Translations under genes and position numbers: made by a program
NCBI RefSeq assembly: GCF_900168195.1
Contig: NZ_FUYX01000014.1
Location: 1 to 64,000, forward strand
Source of the DNA: Allobosea thiooxidans
GTDB lineage: Bacteria > Pseudomonadota > Alphaproteobacteria > Rhizobiales > Beijerinckiaceae
DNA length: 64,000 bases
Direction of reading: 5' to 3'
Notes under the pieces: model-generated
Databases searched by the model: none
Told to the model about the DNA's origin: nothing
What the model saw: only the letters and a program-made list of their open reading frames with translations
Shown: positions 45,804-54,619 of the stretch, in pieces
How positions within the stretch are numbered: the first letter of the stretch is position 1
Layout of the letters: the number at the start of each line of letters is the position of its first letter

Positions 45804-47005
45804 GAGTGGGCTCCCCTGTTGTGCGGCTCTGGCGGCTGATCCGCACCCGAGCCGTGGCTGGTGCGGTGCTGATCGGGCCGGCTGGTCGCCGGCCGGCTGA
45901 AGCGGGAGATCGAGAAGGCCTCGATCGGCGTCGATGTGCGGCCGTCGCGGACGAGCTCGGCCAGGACCTCGCCGACGCCCGGCGCGATCTGGAAGCCGGC
46001 GCCGGTGAAGCCGAAGGCGTGGATCAGGCCCGGCGTGGTGCCGCTGAAGCCGATCACCGGGTTCCGGTCCGGCATGGCTGCCTCGGTCCCCGACCAGAAG
46101 CGGATCGCCTGGGCATGGCGCAGCGCCGGGAAGACCTCGGCGGTGCGGTTCATGATCGCCAGGGCGCCATCCCCACGCGGACGCGAGAAATCCGGGTCAG
46201 CCAGAGGCAAGGCACGCTCGCCGCCGACGACGCAATTGCCGCGCTCGACCTGCCGGGCATAGATGCCGCCGCCCTCGATGCCGATATTGACCGTCATCAC
46301 CGGCGGCAGCGGCTCGGTGACGATCATCGACGGGTAAATGCGGGTGAGAGGAACGGGCTCGCCGAAATCGGCGGCGAAACGGTCGGCCCAGGCGCCTGCG
46401 CTGTTGATGACGATGGCGGCCGTCAGGGTCGTGCCCGTGCCGGCTTCCAGCGCAAAGCCCTCGCCGTTGCGCGTGATGCCGGCAACGGGCGTGTTCTCCA
46501 GCACATGGACCCCGGCCCGCCGGGCGGCGCTGGCGAAGCCGGCCGAGACGAGGCGGGGATTGGCGTGGCCGTCGCCGGCGCAGAGCGAGGCGCCGAGGAT
46601 GCTGCCGTCGATCCAGGGGAAGCGCTCGCGCAGGCCGTTATGGCCGATGAGCTCGAGATCGAGCCCCTGATCGGCGACCTCGGCCGCATAGGCCTCGAGC
46701 GACGCCATGTCGGCCTCGCTGCGGGCTAGCTTGAGATGGCCCGAGCGCAGGAACTCGCCGTCGATGCCGATCAATTCCTTGAGACGCGGCCAGACGGCAT
46801 GGGCGCGCTGCGACAGCGGCAGCTGCTCGCGCGGGCGGCCCTGCCGGCGCACGCCGCCATAGTTCACGCCGCTCGCCTGCGCGCCGCAGAAGCCCTTGTC
46901 GAGCAGCGCGACGTCGAAGCCCATATTGCGCAAAGCCAGAGCGGCCGACGAGCCGACGAGCCCGCCGCCGACGATGGCGACGTCGATATCGAGATGCCGG
47001 CTCAC
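45800..47005 (-). CDS. FAD-dependent oxidase/dehydrogenase subunit, DAO family (HcnC/SoxB-like, GTG start)
   Basis: 401-aa protein with N-terminal dinucleotide-binding motif VAIVGGGLVGSSAALALRNM and the DAO-family C-terminus (NPVIGFSGTTPGLIHAFGFT, GAGFQIAPGVGEVLAELVRD). It probably oxidises the C-N bond of an amino acid, opine or secondary amine, like the beta subunit of opine oxidases, glycine/sarcosine oxidase or HcnC. Start: GTG 47005 with GGAGG seven bases upstream; a four-base overlap with the preceding stop. The open frame to 47302 is an overlap artefact. It should assemble with the next two upstream gene products. Confidence 0.86.
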   Translation of the reverse strand: MSRHLDIDVAIVGGGLVGSSAALALRNMGFDVALLDKGFCGAQASGVNYGGVRRQGRPREQLPLSQRAHAVWPRLKELIGIDGEFLRSGHLKLARSEADMASLEAYAAEVADQGLDLELIGHNGLRERFPWIDGSILGASLCAGDGHANPRLVSAGFASAARRAGVHVLENTPVAGITRNGEGFALEAGTGTTLTAAIVINSAGAWADRFAADFGEPVPLTRIYPSMIVTEPLPPVMTVNIGIEGGGIYARQVERGNCVVGGERALPLADPDFSRPRGDGALAIMNRTAEVFPALRHAQAIRFWSGTEAAMPDRNPVIGFSGTTPGLIHAFGFTGAGFQIAPGVGEVLAELVRDGRTSTPIEAFSISRFSRPATSRPDQHRTSHGSGADQPPEPHNRGAHS

Positions 47006-48390
47006 GCGGCGTCCTCCGATCGATCGGCGGCCAGCTGCAACGCCAGCGGGATCGGCTTCACCGGCGCCTGCGCCCTCAGCCTGCCGACCCCATCGATCGG
47101 CTTGCCGGTCGCGGCGGCCAGCACCTCGGCCGAGGCCGCAGCGCAGATCCGCCCCTGGCAACGGCCCATGCCGACGCGGCTGACCGCCTTCAGGCGGTTG
47201 ATCTCGCCGATGTCGAAATGCTTCGCGGCCTCGCGCACGGCACCGGCCGTGATCCCCTCGCAGCGGCAGAGCGTGATGGAATCGTCGATCGCCCCCGCCC
47301 AATGAGCCGGGAACGGAAAGGCGGCCTCGAGCACGTCGCGCAGCCGGCCGATGCGCGCGAGCTCGGTTTCGAGCGCAACAACGCGCGCCCTATCGACGGC
47401 CAGCCCGCGATCCTCCAACAGCGCCAGGGCTGCACGCTCGCCAGCCCGCTCGGCGGCGTCCGCCCCGGCGATGCCGGCCCCGTCGCCGGCGAGATAGACA
47501 CCCGCAACCGAGGACCGGCCGGCGACGTCCCGCGTCGGCAGCCAGGCGCGGTCACGGTCGTCGAAGCGGAAGGTACAGCCGGCGAGATCGGCGAGCTGGG
47601 TCTCCGAACGAAGGGCAAGGCCATAGCCGACGCCGTCGCAGGCGAGGCGCCGCTCGCGGCCGCCTTCCCGCCAGGCGACGCCGGACACCCTGCCCTCGCC
47701 TTCGAAGCGCAAGCCTTCGACGCCTGTGCGGATGGCGACGCCACGCAGTCGCAATTCGGCAACGAAACGCGCCCCGCGCAGCACAATGCCGGCATCGAGC
47801 GGCACGGCCCGGATCAGGTTGAGCTTGGCGGTGGCCGGCGCGGCGTCGAGCACCGCCGCGACCTCCACGCCCGCCTTCATGTATTGCCAGGCGACGAGGT
47901 AGAGCAGCGGGCCGGAGCCGGCGAAGACGACGCGGCTGCCGATGGCGCAGCCCTGCGCCTTGAGCGAGACCTGCGAGCCGCCAAGGGTGAAAACGCCGGG
48001 CAGCGTCCAGCCGGGAACCGGCAGCACGCGGTCGGTCGCGCCCGTCGCGAGGATCAGCCCGTCATAGGCGACGCGGCGGCTCGTCCCGGCAACCGCGATA
48101 TCGGCCGTGCCATCCCGGAGGTTCCAGAGCAACGCCTGCGGCCAATAGTCGATGTGGCCATCGAGCGCGGCGAAGGCGGCGTGGAGCCTCTCGGCCTTGC
48201 CCGCCTCCGAGCCATAGAGATCCTTGGTCGAGCGGCCGTCCTGCACAAGGCGCTGGCGATAGATCTGGCCACCGCAGGCTGGCGCCTCGTCCACCACCAG
48301 AGGACGCAGGCCGGCGGCGACGAGCGCCGCGGCGGCGCGGATGCCGGCCGGGCCGGCGCCGACGACGAGCGGCTGCGGACGCGCGCTCAT
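47002..48390 (-). CDS. NAD(P)/FAD-dependent oxidoreductase subunit (HcnB / opine oxidase subunit A-like)
   Basis: 462-aa flavoprotein. The N-terminal FAD motif PLVVGAGPAGIRAAAALVAA and the second dinucleotide motif VVFAGSGPLLYLVAWQYMKA, the GQIYRQRL segment, and a C-terminal BFD-like [2Fe-2S] region with four cysteines (LCRCEGITAG ... GRCQGRICAA) all match the HcnB/OoxA/SoxA-alpha type. Start: ATG 48390, close after GGAGG; it overlaps the small ferredoxin gene's stop by four bases. Works with the small 2Fe-2S and DAO subunits. Confidence 0.88.
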   Translation of the reverse strand: MSARPQPLVVGAGPAGIRAAAALVAAGLRPLVVDEAPACGGQIYRQRLVQDGRSTKDLYGSEAGKAERLHAAFAALDGHIDYWPQALLWNLRDGTADIAVAGTSRRVAYDGLILATGATDRVLPVPGWTLPGVFTLGGSQVSLKAQGCAIGSRVVFAGSGPLLYLVAWQYMKAGVEVAAVLDAAPATAKLNLIRAVPLDAGIVLRGARFVAELRLRGVAIRTGVEGLRFEGEGRVSGVAWREGGRERRLACDGVGYGLALRSETQLADLAGCTFRFDDRDRAWLPTRDVAGRSSVAGVYLAGDGAGIAGADAAERAGERAALALLEDRGLAVDRARVVALETELARIGRLRDVLEAAFPFPAHWAGAIDDSITLCRCEGITAGAVREAAKHFDIGEINRLKAVSRVGMGRCQGRICAAASAEVLAAATGKPIDGVGRLRAQAPVKPIPLALQLAADRSEDAA

Positions 48391-48677
48391 GCCGACCTCC
48401 CGCGCGTGGTCACGATACGCATGCCGGCCAGGAGGGGCGTGGTGCAGGCCCGCAGCCTTTCGCCCGCCTCGTTCATCACCCAGCAATCCTGGCAGGCCCC
48501 CATCTGGCAGAAGCCGGCGCGCGGCTCGCCGGAGAATTCGGCGCGGCGCAGGCTCTCGGTGCGGCTGAGGATCGCGCTGAGAAGCGTATCGCCGGCGCGG
48601 CCCTCGCAGGGGGCGCCGTCGAGAGTGAAGGCGATGGCGGCGTGGTCCTTGCGGGCGATCCGGCGAAGCAGCGGCAT
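48387..48677 (-). CDS. Small (2Fe-2S)-binding subunit (HcnA-like)
   Basis: 96-aa ferredoxin-like protein. The cluster ligands are FCQMGACQDC (Cys-x4-Cys-x2-Cys) and a later Cys in RLRACTTP. The N-terminus has FTLDGAPCEGRAGDTLLSAI, the usual Fer2_4 start. It is the first of the three oxidoreductase subunit genes, 11 bases after the permease stop. Its ribosome binding site is poor, so translation may depend on read-through from the permease gene. The larger open frame to 49286 lies inside the permease gene. Confidence 0.85.
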   Translation of the reverse strand: MPLLRRIARKDHAAIAFTLDGAPCEGRAGDTLLSAILSRTESLRRAEFSGEPRAGFCQMGACQDCWVMNEAGERLRACTTPLLAGMRIVTTRGRSA

Positions 48678-48688
48678 GGCGGACCCCG

Positions 48689-49483
48689 TCACTTCTGGCC
48701 GACGAGGATCTTGTCGAGCCCGAAGGCCCGGTCGAGGACCAGCATCGCCGCCGCGGTCAGCGCGATCATCAGGGCCGAGACGGCCGCCATCATCGGGTCG
48801 ATCGACTCGGTGGCGTACATGTACATGCGCACCGGCAGCGTCACCGTCTGGGGCGAGGTGACGAAGATCGACATGGTGAGTTCGTCGAAGCTGTTGATGA
48901 AGGCAAGCAGCCAGCCACCGGTGATGCCCGGCAGGATCATCGGCGCGGTGATGCGGCGGAACACCGTCCAGTGCGAGGCGCCGAGCGTCGTCGCCGCCTG
49001 CTCGGCGCTGCGGTCCATGCCCGAGAGCGCCGCCATGACGAGGCGCATCACATAGGGCGTCACCACGATGACATGGGTGAAGACCAGCCAGAAGAAGGAG
49101 CCGGTCGCACCGATCAGGGCGAAGAGCCGCAGGAAGGCGACGCCCAGCACCAGATGCGGGATGATCAGGGGCGAGAGGAAGAGCCCGTTCAGCGCATCGC
49201 GACCCGGGAAATCGTAGCGGTCGATGGCGAGCGCCGCCGGGATGGCGAGCAGGATCGAGATCGTCGCCGCGAGCGTCGCCAGCCACAGGCTGTTGTAGAA
49301 GGACTGGACGAAATCGGGATGCTCGAAGATGGCCGCGAACCAGCGCAGCGAGAAGCTGGTCGTGGGGATCGAAAGCGTGTTCTCGGGCGTGAAGGCGACG
49401 AGGCAGATCACGACGAGCGGCGCCAGCACGAAGGCGACGACGAGGCCGTGGAAGAAAAGGGCGATGGGGCCGTTGCGATGCAT
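48689..49483 (-). CDS. ABC transporter permease (PotC-like)
   Basis: 264-aa inner-membrane permease of the polyamine/iron type with about six membrane segments. The coupling loop EQAATTLGASHWTVFRRITA-P (EAA motif) is clear, as is FDELTMSIFV, a common PotC-type segment. Twelve bases downstream of the PotB-like gene's stop. Pairs with the PotB-like permease and the PotA-like ATPase. Confidence 0.92.
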   Translation of the reverse strand: MHRNGPIALFFHGLVVAFVLAPLVVICLVAFTPENTLSIPTTSFSLRWFAAIFEHPDFVQSFYNSLWLATLAATISILLAIPAALAIDRYDFPGRDALNGLFLSPLIIPHLVLGVAFLRLFALIGATGSFFWLVFTHVIVVTPYVMRLVMAALSGMDRSAEQAATTLGASHWTVFRRITAPMILPGITGGWLLAFINSFDELTMSIFVTSPQTVTLPVRMYMYATESIDPMMAAVSALMIALTAAAMLVLDRAFGLDKILVGQK

Positions 49484-49494
49484 GGCGCGTCCCC

Positions 49495-50349
49495 TCAGCC
49501 CAGAGCCCGGCGGGCGCGCGTCTCGACGAGACGGTTGTAGCCCAGCATGATGATCAGGTTGGCGACGAGGACGATGATCGCGATCGCGGCGCCGAGCGGC
49601 CAGTTCAGCTCGGCCATGTACTCGTCATAGACGAGCGTCGCCGCCATCTTGAGGCGCCGGCCGCCGAGCAGGCCGGGAATGGCGAAGGCGCTGGCCGAAA
49701 GGCCGAAGACGATCAGGCTTCCCGAGAGCATGCCGAGCGAGACCTGCGGCAGCACGATGCGGCGCAGCGCCGTGAAGTGCGACGCACCGAGACTCCAGGC
49801 CGCGGCCTCGACCATCGGGTCGAGCTTCTGCAGGGCCGTCCAGACCGGGATGACCATGAAGGGCAGCATGACGTGGACGAGCGCGATCACGATCGCGGTC
49901 TCGGTATAGAGCAGCCGGACCGGGCTCAGACCGAGCGCTTGCAGCGCCTGGTTCAGCAGTCCGGCCGAGCCGAGCAGCATGCTCCAGCCGAAGGCCCGCA
50001 CCACGACCGAGACGAGCAGCGGGCCGATGATGACGAGCAGGAAGACCGAACGCCATGGATCGCTCATCCGGGACAGCACATAGGCCTCGGGCGCACCCAC
50101 CACGGCGCAGATCAGCGTGGTCAGCGCGGCAAGCCGCAGCGTGCGCCAGAAGACCGAGAGATAATAGTCGTCGGAGAAGACCGTCAGGTAGTGCTTGAGG
50201 GTGAAGCTGTTCTGGATGCCGGAGGTGTGGTCGTAGGCGTGGAAGGACAGGATCACCGTCAGGATGAGCGGCAGGACGACGAGCCCGAGGAAGAGCAGCG
50301 CCGCCGGCGAGACGAGCATCCACGGCGTCAGCGCGCGCCGCCCGCTCAT
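49495..50349 (-). CDS. ABC transporter permease (PotB-like)
   Basis: 284-aa inner-membrane permease. Membrane segment LVSPAALLFLGLVVLPLILT near the N-terminus, coupling loop EAAAWSLGASHFTALRRIVL, and SLIVFGLSASAFAIPGLLGG. The ATG overlaps the PotA-like stop by four bases. The second half (ATLVYDEYMAELNWPLGAAI) is typical of PotB/FbpB permeases. Substrate not determined; context favours an amine or amino-acid-like compound. Confidence 0.92.
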   Translation of the reverse strand: MSGRRALTPWMLVSPAALLFLGLVVLPLILTVILSFHAYDHTSGIQNSFTLKHYLTVFSDDYYLSVFWRTLRLAALTTLICAVVGAPEAYVLSRMSDPWRSVFLLVIIGPLLVSVVVRAFGWSMLLGSAGLLNQALQALGLSPVRLLYTETAIVIALVHVMLPFMVIPVWTALQKLDPMVEAAAWSLGASHFTALRRIVLPQVSLGMLSGSLIVFGLSASAFAIPGLLGGRRLKMAATLVYDEYMAELNWPLGAAIAIIVLVANLIIMLGYNRLVETRARRALG

Positions 50350-51401
50350 GCCGCGGCTCCCTGAGCCGGCGCCGTGACAGTGGCGCTATCGGGCGGCCAG
50401 TCGAGGGCGACGCTCTCGCCTTCGCCAGCCGGCTCGCCACCCTGGTTCGGCGCCGAGACCAGGATCGTCCCGATCGGCGTCTCGACATTGAAGAGCCAGT
50501 AGCTGCCGAGGAAGAAGCGGCTCGCGACCCGCCCATCCAGCAAACCCTGGCCGGCCGGCTTCAGCAGGATCTTCTCGGGCCGCAGCGTCAGGATCGCCGG
50601 CGCCCCCTCGGGCAGGCTCTCCGCGATGCCCGGCAGGGCGACGGCGCCGGCCTCGGCCCGGCCGCCGCGCCAGACCGCCTCGATGCGGTTCATCTTGCCG
50701 ACGAAAGAGGAGATGAAGGCCGTCGCCGGCCGCTCGTAGAGCCGATACGGCGCATCGATCTGGGTCATGCGCCCCTGCTCCATCACGACCACGCGGTCGC
50801 TGATGGAGAGCGCCTCGGCCTGGTCATGCGTGACCATGATCGTGGTGGTGCCGACGCTGCGCTGGATGCGGCGCAGCTCGAACTGCATCTCCTCGCGCAG
50901 CTTGGCATCGAGGTTCGACAGCGGCTCGTCGAGCAGGAGCACCGGCGGTTCGATGACGAGGGCGCGGGCGATGGCGACGCGCTGGCGCTGCCCGCCGGAG
51001 AGCTGGCGCGGATAGCGCTCGGCAAAAGGCGCGAGATGGACGAGGCCGAGGATCTCCTTCACGCGCCGGTCGCGCTCGGCCTTGGCGACCTTGCGCATCT
51101 CGAGACCGAAGGCGACGTTCTGCGCCACCGTCATATGCGGAAAGAGCGCATAGCTCTGGAAGACGATGCCGAGGCCGCGGCGGCTCGGCTTCTCGCGGGT
51201 GATGTCGCGGCCGTCGAGGGTGATCGTGCCCTTGGTCGGCTCGACCAGGCCCGCGATCATCTGCAGCGTCGTGGTCTTGCCGCAGCCGGAAGGACCGAGC
51301 AGCGAGACGAACTCGCCCTTGGCGACGCTGAGATCGACATCCCTGACGGCGGTGAAGTCGCCGAAGACCTTGCTCAGCGATTGCAGCGTCAGGAAGCCCA
51401 T
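50346..51401 (-). CDS. ABC transporter ATPase (PotA-like)
   Basis: 351-aa ATPase with Walker A GPSGCGKTT, Q-loop VFQSYALFPHMTV, signature LSGGQRQRVAIARAL, Walker B VLLLDEPLSNLD and a C-terminal TOBE domain (about 270-345). First gene of the operon. Start: ATG 51401 (MGFLTLQSLSKVFGDFTAV) is preceded by GAGGTG; the frame extends upstream through the promoter and the IclR gene without homology. Promoter and a probable operator lie at 51503-51532. Confidence 0.92.
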   Translation of the reverse strand: MGFLTLQSLSKVFGDFTAVRDVDLSVAKGEFVSLLGPSGCGKTTTLQMIAGLVEPTKGTITLDGRDITREKPSRRGLGIVFQSYALFPHMTVAQNVAFGLEMRKVAKAERDRRVKEILGLVHLAPFAERYPRQLSGGQRQRVAIARALVIEPPVLLLDEPLSNLDAKLREEMQFELRRIQRSVGTTTIMVTHDQAEALSISDRVVVMEQGRMTQIDAPYRLYERPATAFISSFVGKMNRIEAVWRGGRAEAGAVALPGIAESLPEGAPAILTLRPEKILLKPAGQGLLDGRVASRFFLGSYWLFNVETPIGTILVSAPNQGGEPAGEGESVALDWPPDSATVTAPAQGAAA

Positions 51402-51502
51402 GAACACCTCGATCGAAGGGCCTTCCGGGTGCCGGAATGCCGGACTGCGATGCCGGGAGCAAAGGGGAGACGGCACAAATTCGTCAATCTTCAATTCCGC
51501 AT

Positions 51503-51532
51503 TAGAGAATTTTTGTTGACATAATTTCTCTA
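51503..51532. promoter_or_regulatory. Divergent promoter region with probable IclR operator
   Basis: Between the PotA-like and iclR-family genes is an AT-rich island in otherwise GC-rich DNA. It holds an inverted repeat with arms TAGAGAATTT (51503-51512) and AATTTCTCTA (51523-51532), the outer seven bases pairing perfectly. TTGACA at 51516-51521, a plausible plus-strand -35, sits inside the spacer. A further partial copy, TGTAGAATTT, follows at 51533-51542. An IclR protein binding here could control both itself and the transport operon. Confidence 0.65.
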
Positions 51533-51573
51533 TGTAGAATTTTGATCGCGTATCACTGACTCTGTTTCTTGGT

Positions 51574-52392
51574 ATGCAAGCTTCTCCCGAACCGCTCTCC
51601 TCGCTCCGCCGCGCCCTCGGGCTGCTGCGCATCCTCTCGGAGGGCGATGGCGGCGGCATGCGGCTGAAGGACATCGCCGAGGCCGCCGGCTGCGGCCAGC
51701 CGACGGCGCATCGCGCGCTGCGCGACCTGATGATGGAGGGGTTCGTCGAACAGGCGGCCGGCGGCAAGCGCTACCGGCTGGCGCTCGACTTCTTCGTGAT
51801 CGCCGCCCGCGCCGGGCAATCGGGCGGCCTGCGCGAGCATGCCCGGCCGGCGCTGCTGCGCCTTTCCGCGACGCTGAGCGACACGATCTTCCTGCTGGTC
51901 CGCAACGGCTACGATGCCGTCTGCCTCGACCGGATCGAGGGCCCCTTCCCGATCCGCTCCTTCACCGGCGACATCGGCGGCAAGGTGCCGCTCGGCATCG
52001 GCCAGGGCAGCCTCGCCATGCTGGCGCATCTGCCGGAGCCCGAGCGCGAGGCGGTGATCCGCTTCAACATGCCCCGCCTGCTCGACCGCGGCTTCTTCGA
52101 CGAAGCGGCGCTGCGCAACGCCATCGCGACCGCCCGCACGCAGGGCTGGGTCAACCTCAATACCGGCCTCATCCCTGGCATGGCCGGCGTCGCCGTGCCG
52201 GTCTTCGACGCGCAGGGACGGGTCGTCGCGGCGCTCAGCGTCGGCACGCTGGCCGAGCGGCTGCGCGAGGACCGGCTGCCGAATGTCGTCGCCATGCTGC
52301 GCGGCGAAGCGGAAGCCCTCGGGGCGAAGCTCAACCCCTTCGACGTCGCCCTGCGCTATCCCTCCCGCAGCCTGAGCACCATGGCGGGCTGA
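51574..52392 (+). CDS. IclR-family transcriptional regulator
   Basis: 272-aa regulator: N-terminal winged helix (LSSLRRALGLLRILSEGDGG, RLKDIAEAAGCGQPTAHRAL) and C-terminal IclR effector domain (DTIFLLVRNGYDAVCLDRIE, VPLGIGQGSLAMLAHLPEPE, GVAVPVFDAQGRVVAALSVG). Divergent from the ABC-oxidoreductase operon, so it most likely senses its substrate and represses or activates it. Start 51574 is family-like; a clear Shine-Dalgarno is lacking. Confidence 0.92.
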   Translation: MQASPEPLSSLRRALGLLRILSEGDGGGMRLKDIAEAAGCGQPTAHRALRDLMMEGFVEQAAGGKRYRLALDFFVIAARAGQSGGLREHARPALLRLSATLSDTIFLLVRNGYDAVCLDRIEGPFPIRSFTGDIGGKVPLGIGQGSLAMLAHLPEPEREAVIRFNMPRLLDRGFFDEAALRNAIATARTQGWVNLNTGLIPGMAGVAVPVFDAQGRVVAALSVGTLAERLREDRLPNVVAMLRGEAEALGAKLNPFDVALRYPSRSLSTMAG

Positions 52393-52482
52393 GAAAGCGC
52401 GGCTCTCATGCCGCTTTCACGCTTGCATCGCGGCGGCGGAAGCGGGATGTCGGGGCGCCCTTCTTTGTCACGGTGGCCCGTC

Positions 52483-52797
52483 ATGACCGAAACCAAGCCC
52501 GCTCCCCGCATCGCCATCACCTATTGCTCGATGTGCAACTGGATGCTGCGCTCGGCCTGGCTCGGACAGGAACTGCTCTCGACCTTCGGGCAGGATCTCG
52601 GCGAGGTCGCGCTGATCCCCCGCACCGGCGGCATCTTCCAGATCCACTATGACGGCGAGCTGATCTGGGACCGCAAGACCGATGGCGGCTTCCCGGATTC
52701 CAAGGTGCTGAAGCAGCGCGTGCGCGACCGGCTCGACCCCGAGCGCAGCCTCGGCCATGTCGACGGGCACACGATGCCGGCGGAAGCCGAGAGCTGA
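52483..52797 (+). CDS. SelT/SelW/SelH (Rdx) family redox protein
   Basis: 104-aa protein of the Rdx family: thioredoxin-like fold with CxxC (YCSMCNWMLRSAWLGQELL), EVALIPRTGGIFQIHYDGEL and DRKTDGGFPDSKVLKQRVRD. In bacteria and eukaryotes some members carry selenocysteine; here both positions are cysteine. Role unknown, thought to be thiol redox. Start: ATG 52483 gives the normal length; the open frame extends to 52408. Confidence 0.85.
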   Translation: MTETKPAPRIAITYCSMCNWMLRSAWLGQELLSTFGQDLGEVALIPRTGGIFQIHYDGELIWDRKTDGGFPDSKVLKQRVRDRLDPERSLGHVDGHTMPAEAES

Positions 52798-52811
52798 GAC
52801 ACCGGAACAGC

Positions 52812-53022
52812 GCGTCATTCCGCGACATCGCATAGCGATGGCCCGGAACCCTGACCACGTCCCTTCCGTCATGGTCGGGCTTGTCCCGACCACCCACGTC
52901 TTCACGAGGCGAAGGCGGTGTTCAAGACGTGGATGCTCGCCACAGGGGCGAGCATGACGAACTGGAACAGCCTCGTGTTCATGGGTTCCGGGCTCAGGCC
53001 TGTGGCCTGCCCCGGAATGACG
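52812..53022. repeat. Cluster of palindromic repeats, including family C copy 2
   Basis: Three elements in the gap before thiE. A degenerate one at 52812-52850 (CGTCATTCCG ... CCCGGAAC). The main one at 52867-52959 is an inverted copy of 36791-36888: hairpins ATGGTCGGG / CCCGACCA and ATGCTCGCC / GGCGAGCAT joined by a core with GCGGTGTTCAAG. A third at about 52984-53022 has arms TTCCGGG ... CCCGGAA around CAGGCCTGTGGCCTG. The gap lies between convergent genes. Confidence 0.85.
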
Positions 53023-53023
53023 T

Positions 53024-53635
53024 TCAGGCTGTGGCCTGCTTCCGCGTCGCCGCGACCCAGACCTTCAGCCTGCCCTCGGGATCGGCATTCAGCGTGATAT
53101 CCGTCACCGCCGCGACGATGTCGGCGCCGGCCTCGAAGACGCCCGGCGCCCGCTCCAGCGAGATGCCGCCGATGCCGACCAGCGGCAGATCGCCGATGCG
53201 CCGCTTCCATTCGCCGAGCCGCTCCAGCCCCTGCGGGCCGAAGCGCATCTGCTTCAGGATCGTCGGGTAGACCGGGCCGAGCGCGACGTATTCCGGCTTC
53301 GCCGCCAGCGCGCGCTCCAGCTCGGCCTCGTCATGGCTGCTGATGCCGAGCTTCAGCCCCGCCTTGCGGATCGCGCCGAGATCGGCGTCGTCGAGATCCT
53401 CCTGGCCGAGATGGATGAAGTCGCAGCCCTCGGCGATGGCAAGCTTCCAGTAGTCGTTGACGACAAGCACGCAGCTGGCCGCAGCGCAGAGCGCCTTCGC
53501 CCGGGCGATCTCACGCGCAACCTCCGTCTCGGGGCGGTCCTTGACGCGCAGCTGCACCAGCTTGACGCCGAGCGGCAGCATTCGCTCCAGCCAGTCGGCG
53601 CTGTCGAAGATGGGGTAGAACGGATCGAGCTTCAT
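53024..53635 (-). CDS. thiE: Thiamine-phosphate synthase
   Basis: 203-aa TIM-barrel enzyme joining HMP-pyrophosphate and thiazole phosphate. Hallmarks: [40 protein letters not shown] with [33 protein letters not shown] and [20 protein letters not shown]. Last gene of thiOSGE; start overlaps the thiG stop by four bases. Its 3' end touches the repeat cluster. Confidence 0.93.
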   Translation of the reverse strand: MKLDPFYPIFDSADWLERMLPLGVKLVQLRVKDRPETEVAREIARAKALCAAASCVLVVNDYWKLAIAEGCDFIHLGQEDLDDADLGAIRKAGLKLGISSHDEAELERALAAKPEYVALGPVYPTILKQMRFGPQGLERLGEWKRRIGDLPLVGIGGISLERAPGVFEAGADIVAAVTDITLNADPEGRLKVWVAATRKQATA

Positions 53636-54420
53636 GCGGGAGCGGTCTTTCGGGCCAGGAAGGCTTTGCCCATGACGGGCGTGGAGGGAGCGGCCATGTC
53701 GCGCGCCTCGATCGGCTGTGCGGCGAAAGCCTGGCGGCCGGCGCGGATGGCGAGCGCGAAGGCCTCCGCCATCGCGGCGGGGTCGCCGGCCTTGGCGACG
53801 GCCGTGTTGAGCAGGATGCCGTCATAGCCCATCTCCATCGCCTGCGCGGCATGGGAGGGCAGGCCGATGCCGGCATCGACGACGAGCGGAGTGTCCGGGA
53901 AATGCTGGCGCATGCTGCGCAGGCCGTAGGGGTTGTTGAGCCCCCTGCCCGACCCGATCGGCGCGCCCCAGGGCATCAGCACCTCGCAGCCGGCATCGAG
54001 CAGGCGGCCGCCGACGACAAGGTCCTCGGTCGTGTAAGGAAAGACCTTGAAGCCGTCATCCGCGAGGATGCGCGCGGCCTCGACCAGCGCGATCACGTCC
54101 GGCTGGAGCGTGTCGTCCTCGCCGATGACCTCGAGCTTGATCCAGTCGGTGCCGAAGACCTCGCGCGCCATCTGCGCCGTCGTCACCGCCTCCTTGATCG
54201 TGTGGCAGCCGGCCGTGTTCGGCAACACCTTGACGCCGAGCTCGCGGATCAGAGCCCAGAAGGCCTGGCCGGCGCCGCCCGCCGATTCCCGGCGCAACGA
54301 GACGGTGACGACCTCTGCGCCCGAACGCTTCACCGCCTCCGCCAGGATGGCGGGCGACGGGTATTGCGCCGTGCCGAGGAAGAGTGGGTTCTGCGGTTCG
54401 AAGCCATAGAAGGATGCCAT
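53632..54420 (-). CDS. thiG: Thiazole synthase
   Basis: 262-aa TIM-barrel enzyme building the thiazole phosphate ring from deoxyxylulose phosphate, dehydroglycine and ThiS thiocarboxylate. Hallmarks: [56 protein letters not shown] with the Schiff-base lysine, [40 protein letters not shown] and [20 protein letters not shown]. Start ATG 54420 with GGGAGG upstream. Confidence 0.96.
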   Translation of the reverse strand: MASFYGFEPQNPLFLGTAQYPSPAILAEAVKRSGAEVVTVSLRRESAGGAGQAFWALIRELGVKVLPNTAGCHTIKEAVTTAQMAREVFGTDWIKLEVIGEDDTLQPDVIALVEAARILADDGFKVFPYTTEDLVVGGRLLDAGCEVLMPWGAPIGSGRGLNNPYGLRSMRQHFPDTPLVVDAGIGLPSHAAQAMEMGYDGILLNTAVAKAGDPAAMAEAFALAIRAGRQAFAAQPIEARDMAAPSTPVMGKAFLARKTAPA

Positions 54421-54421
54421 C

Positions 54422-54619
54422 TCAGCCTCCCTGCATCGGCGCAACGACCTCGATGCGATCGCCCTCGCTCAGATGCGTCTCGGCGCGCTTGCGGGCCGGC
54501 ACGAAATCGCCGTTCACCGCCGTCGCGACGATCCGGCCGCCAAAGCCCAACTCTGCCAGTGCCTCGGCCAGCGTCTTCGCCGCAACCGTCTGCGGCGCGC
54601 CGTTAAGCAGCAAGGTCAT
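54422..54619 (-). CDS. thiS: Thiamine biosynthesis sulfur carrier ThiS
   Basis: 65-aa ubiquitin-like protein ending in the obligatory Gly-Gly (VVAPMQGG), which is adenylated and thiocarboxylated to donate sulfur to ThiG. Also visible: [20 protein letters not shown] and [20 protein letters not shown]. Its start lies 17 bases inside the thiO gene, so translation is coupled. Confidence 0.95.
   Translation of the reverse strand: MTLLLNGAPQTVAAKTLAEALAELGFGGRIVATAVNGDFVPARKRAETHLSEGDRIEVVAPMQGG

Noticed and set aside
43579..45846. 755-aa minus-strand ORF overlapping the M32 peptidase and the binding-protein gene
   Set aside because: It is out of frame with the binding protein (45803-44751) and antisense to the peptidase; composition is shadow-like.
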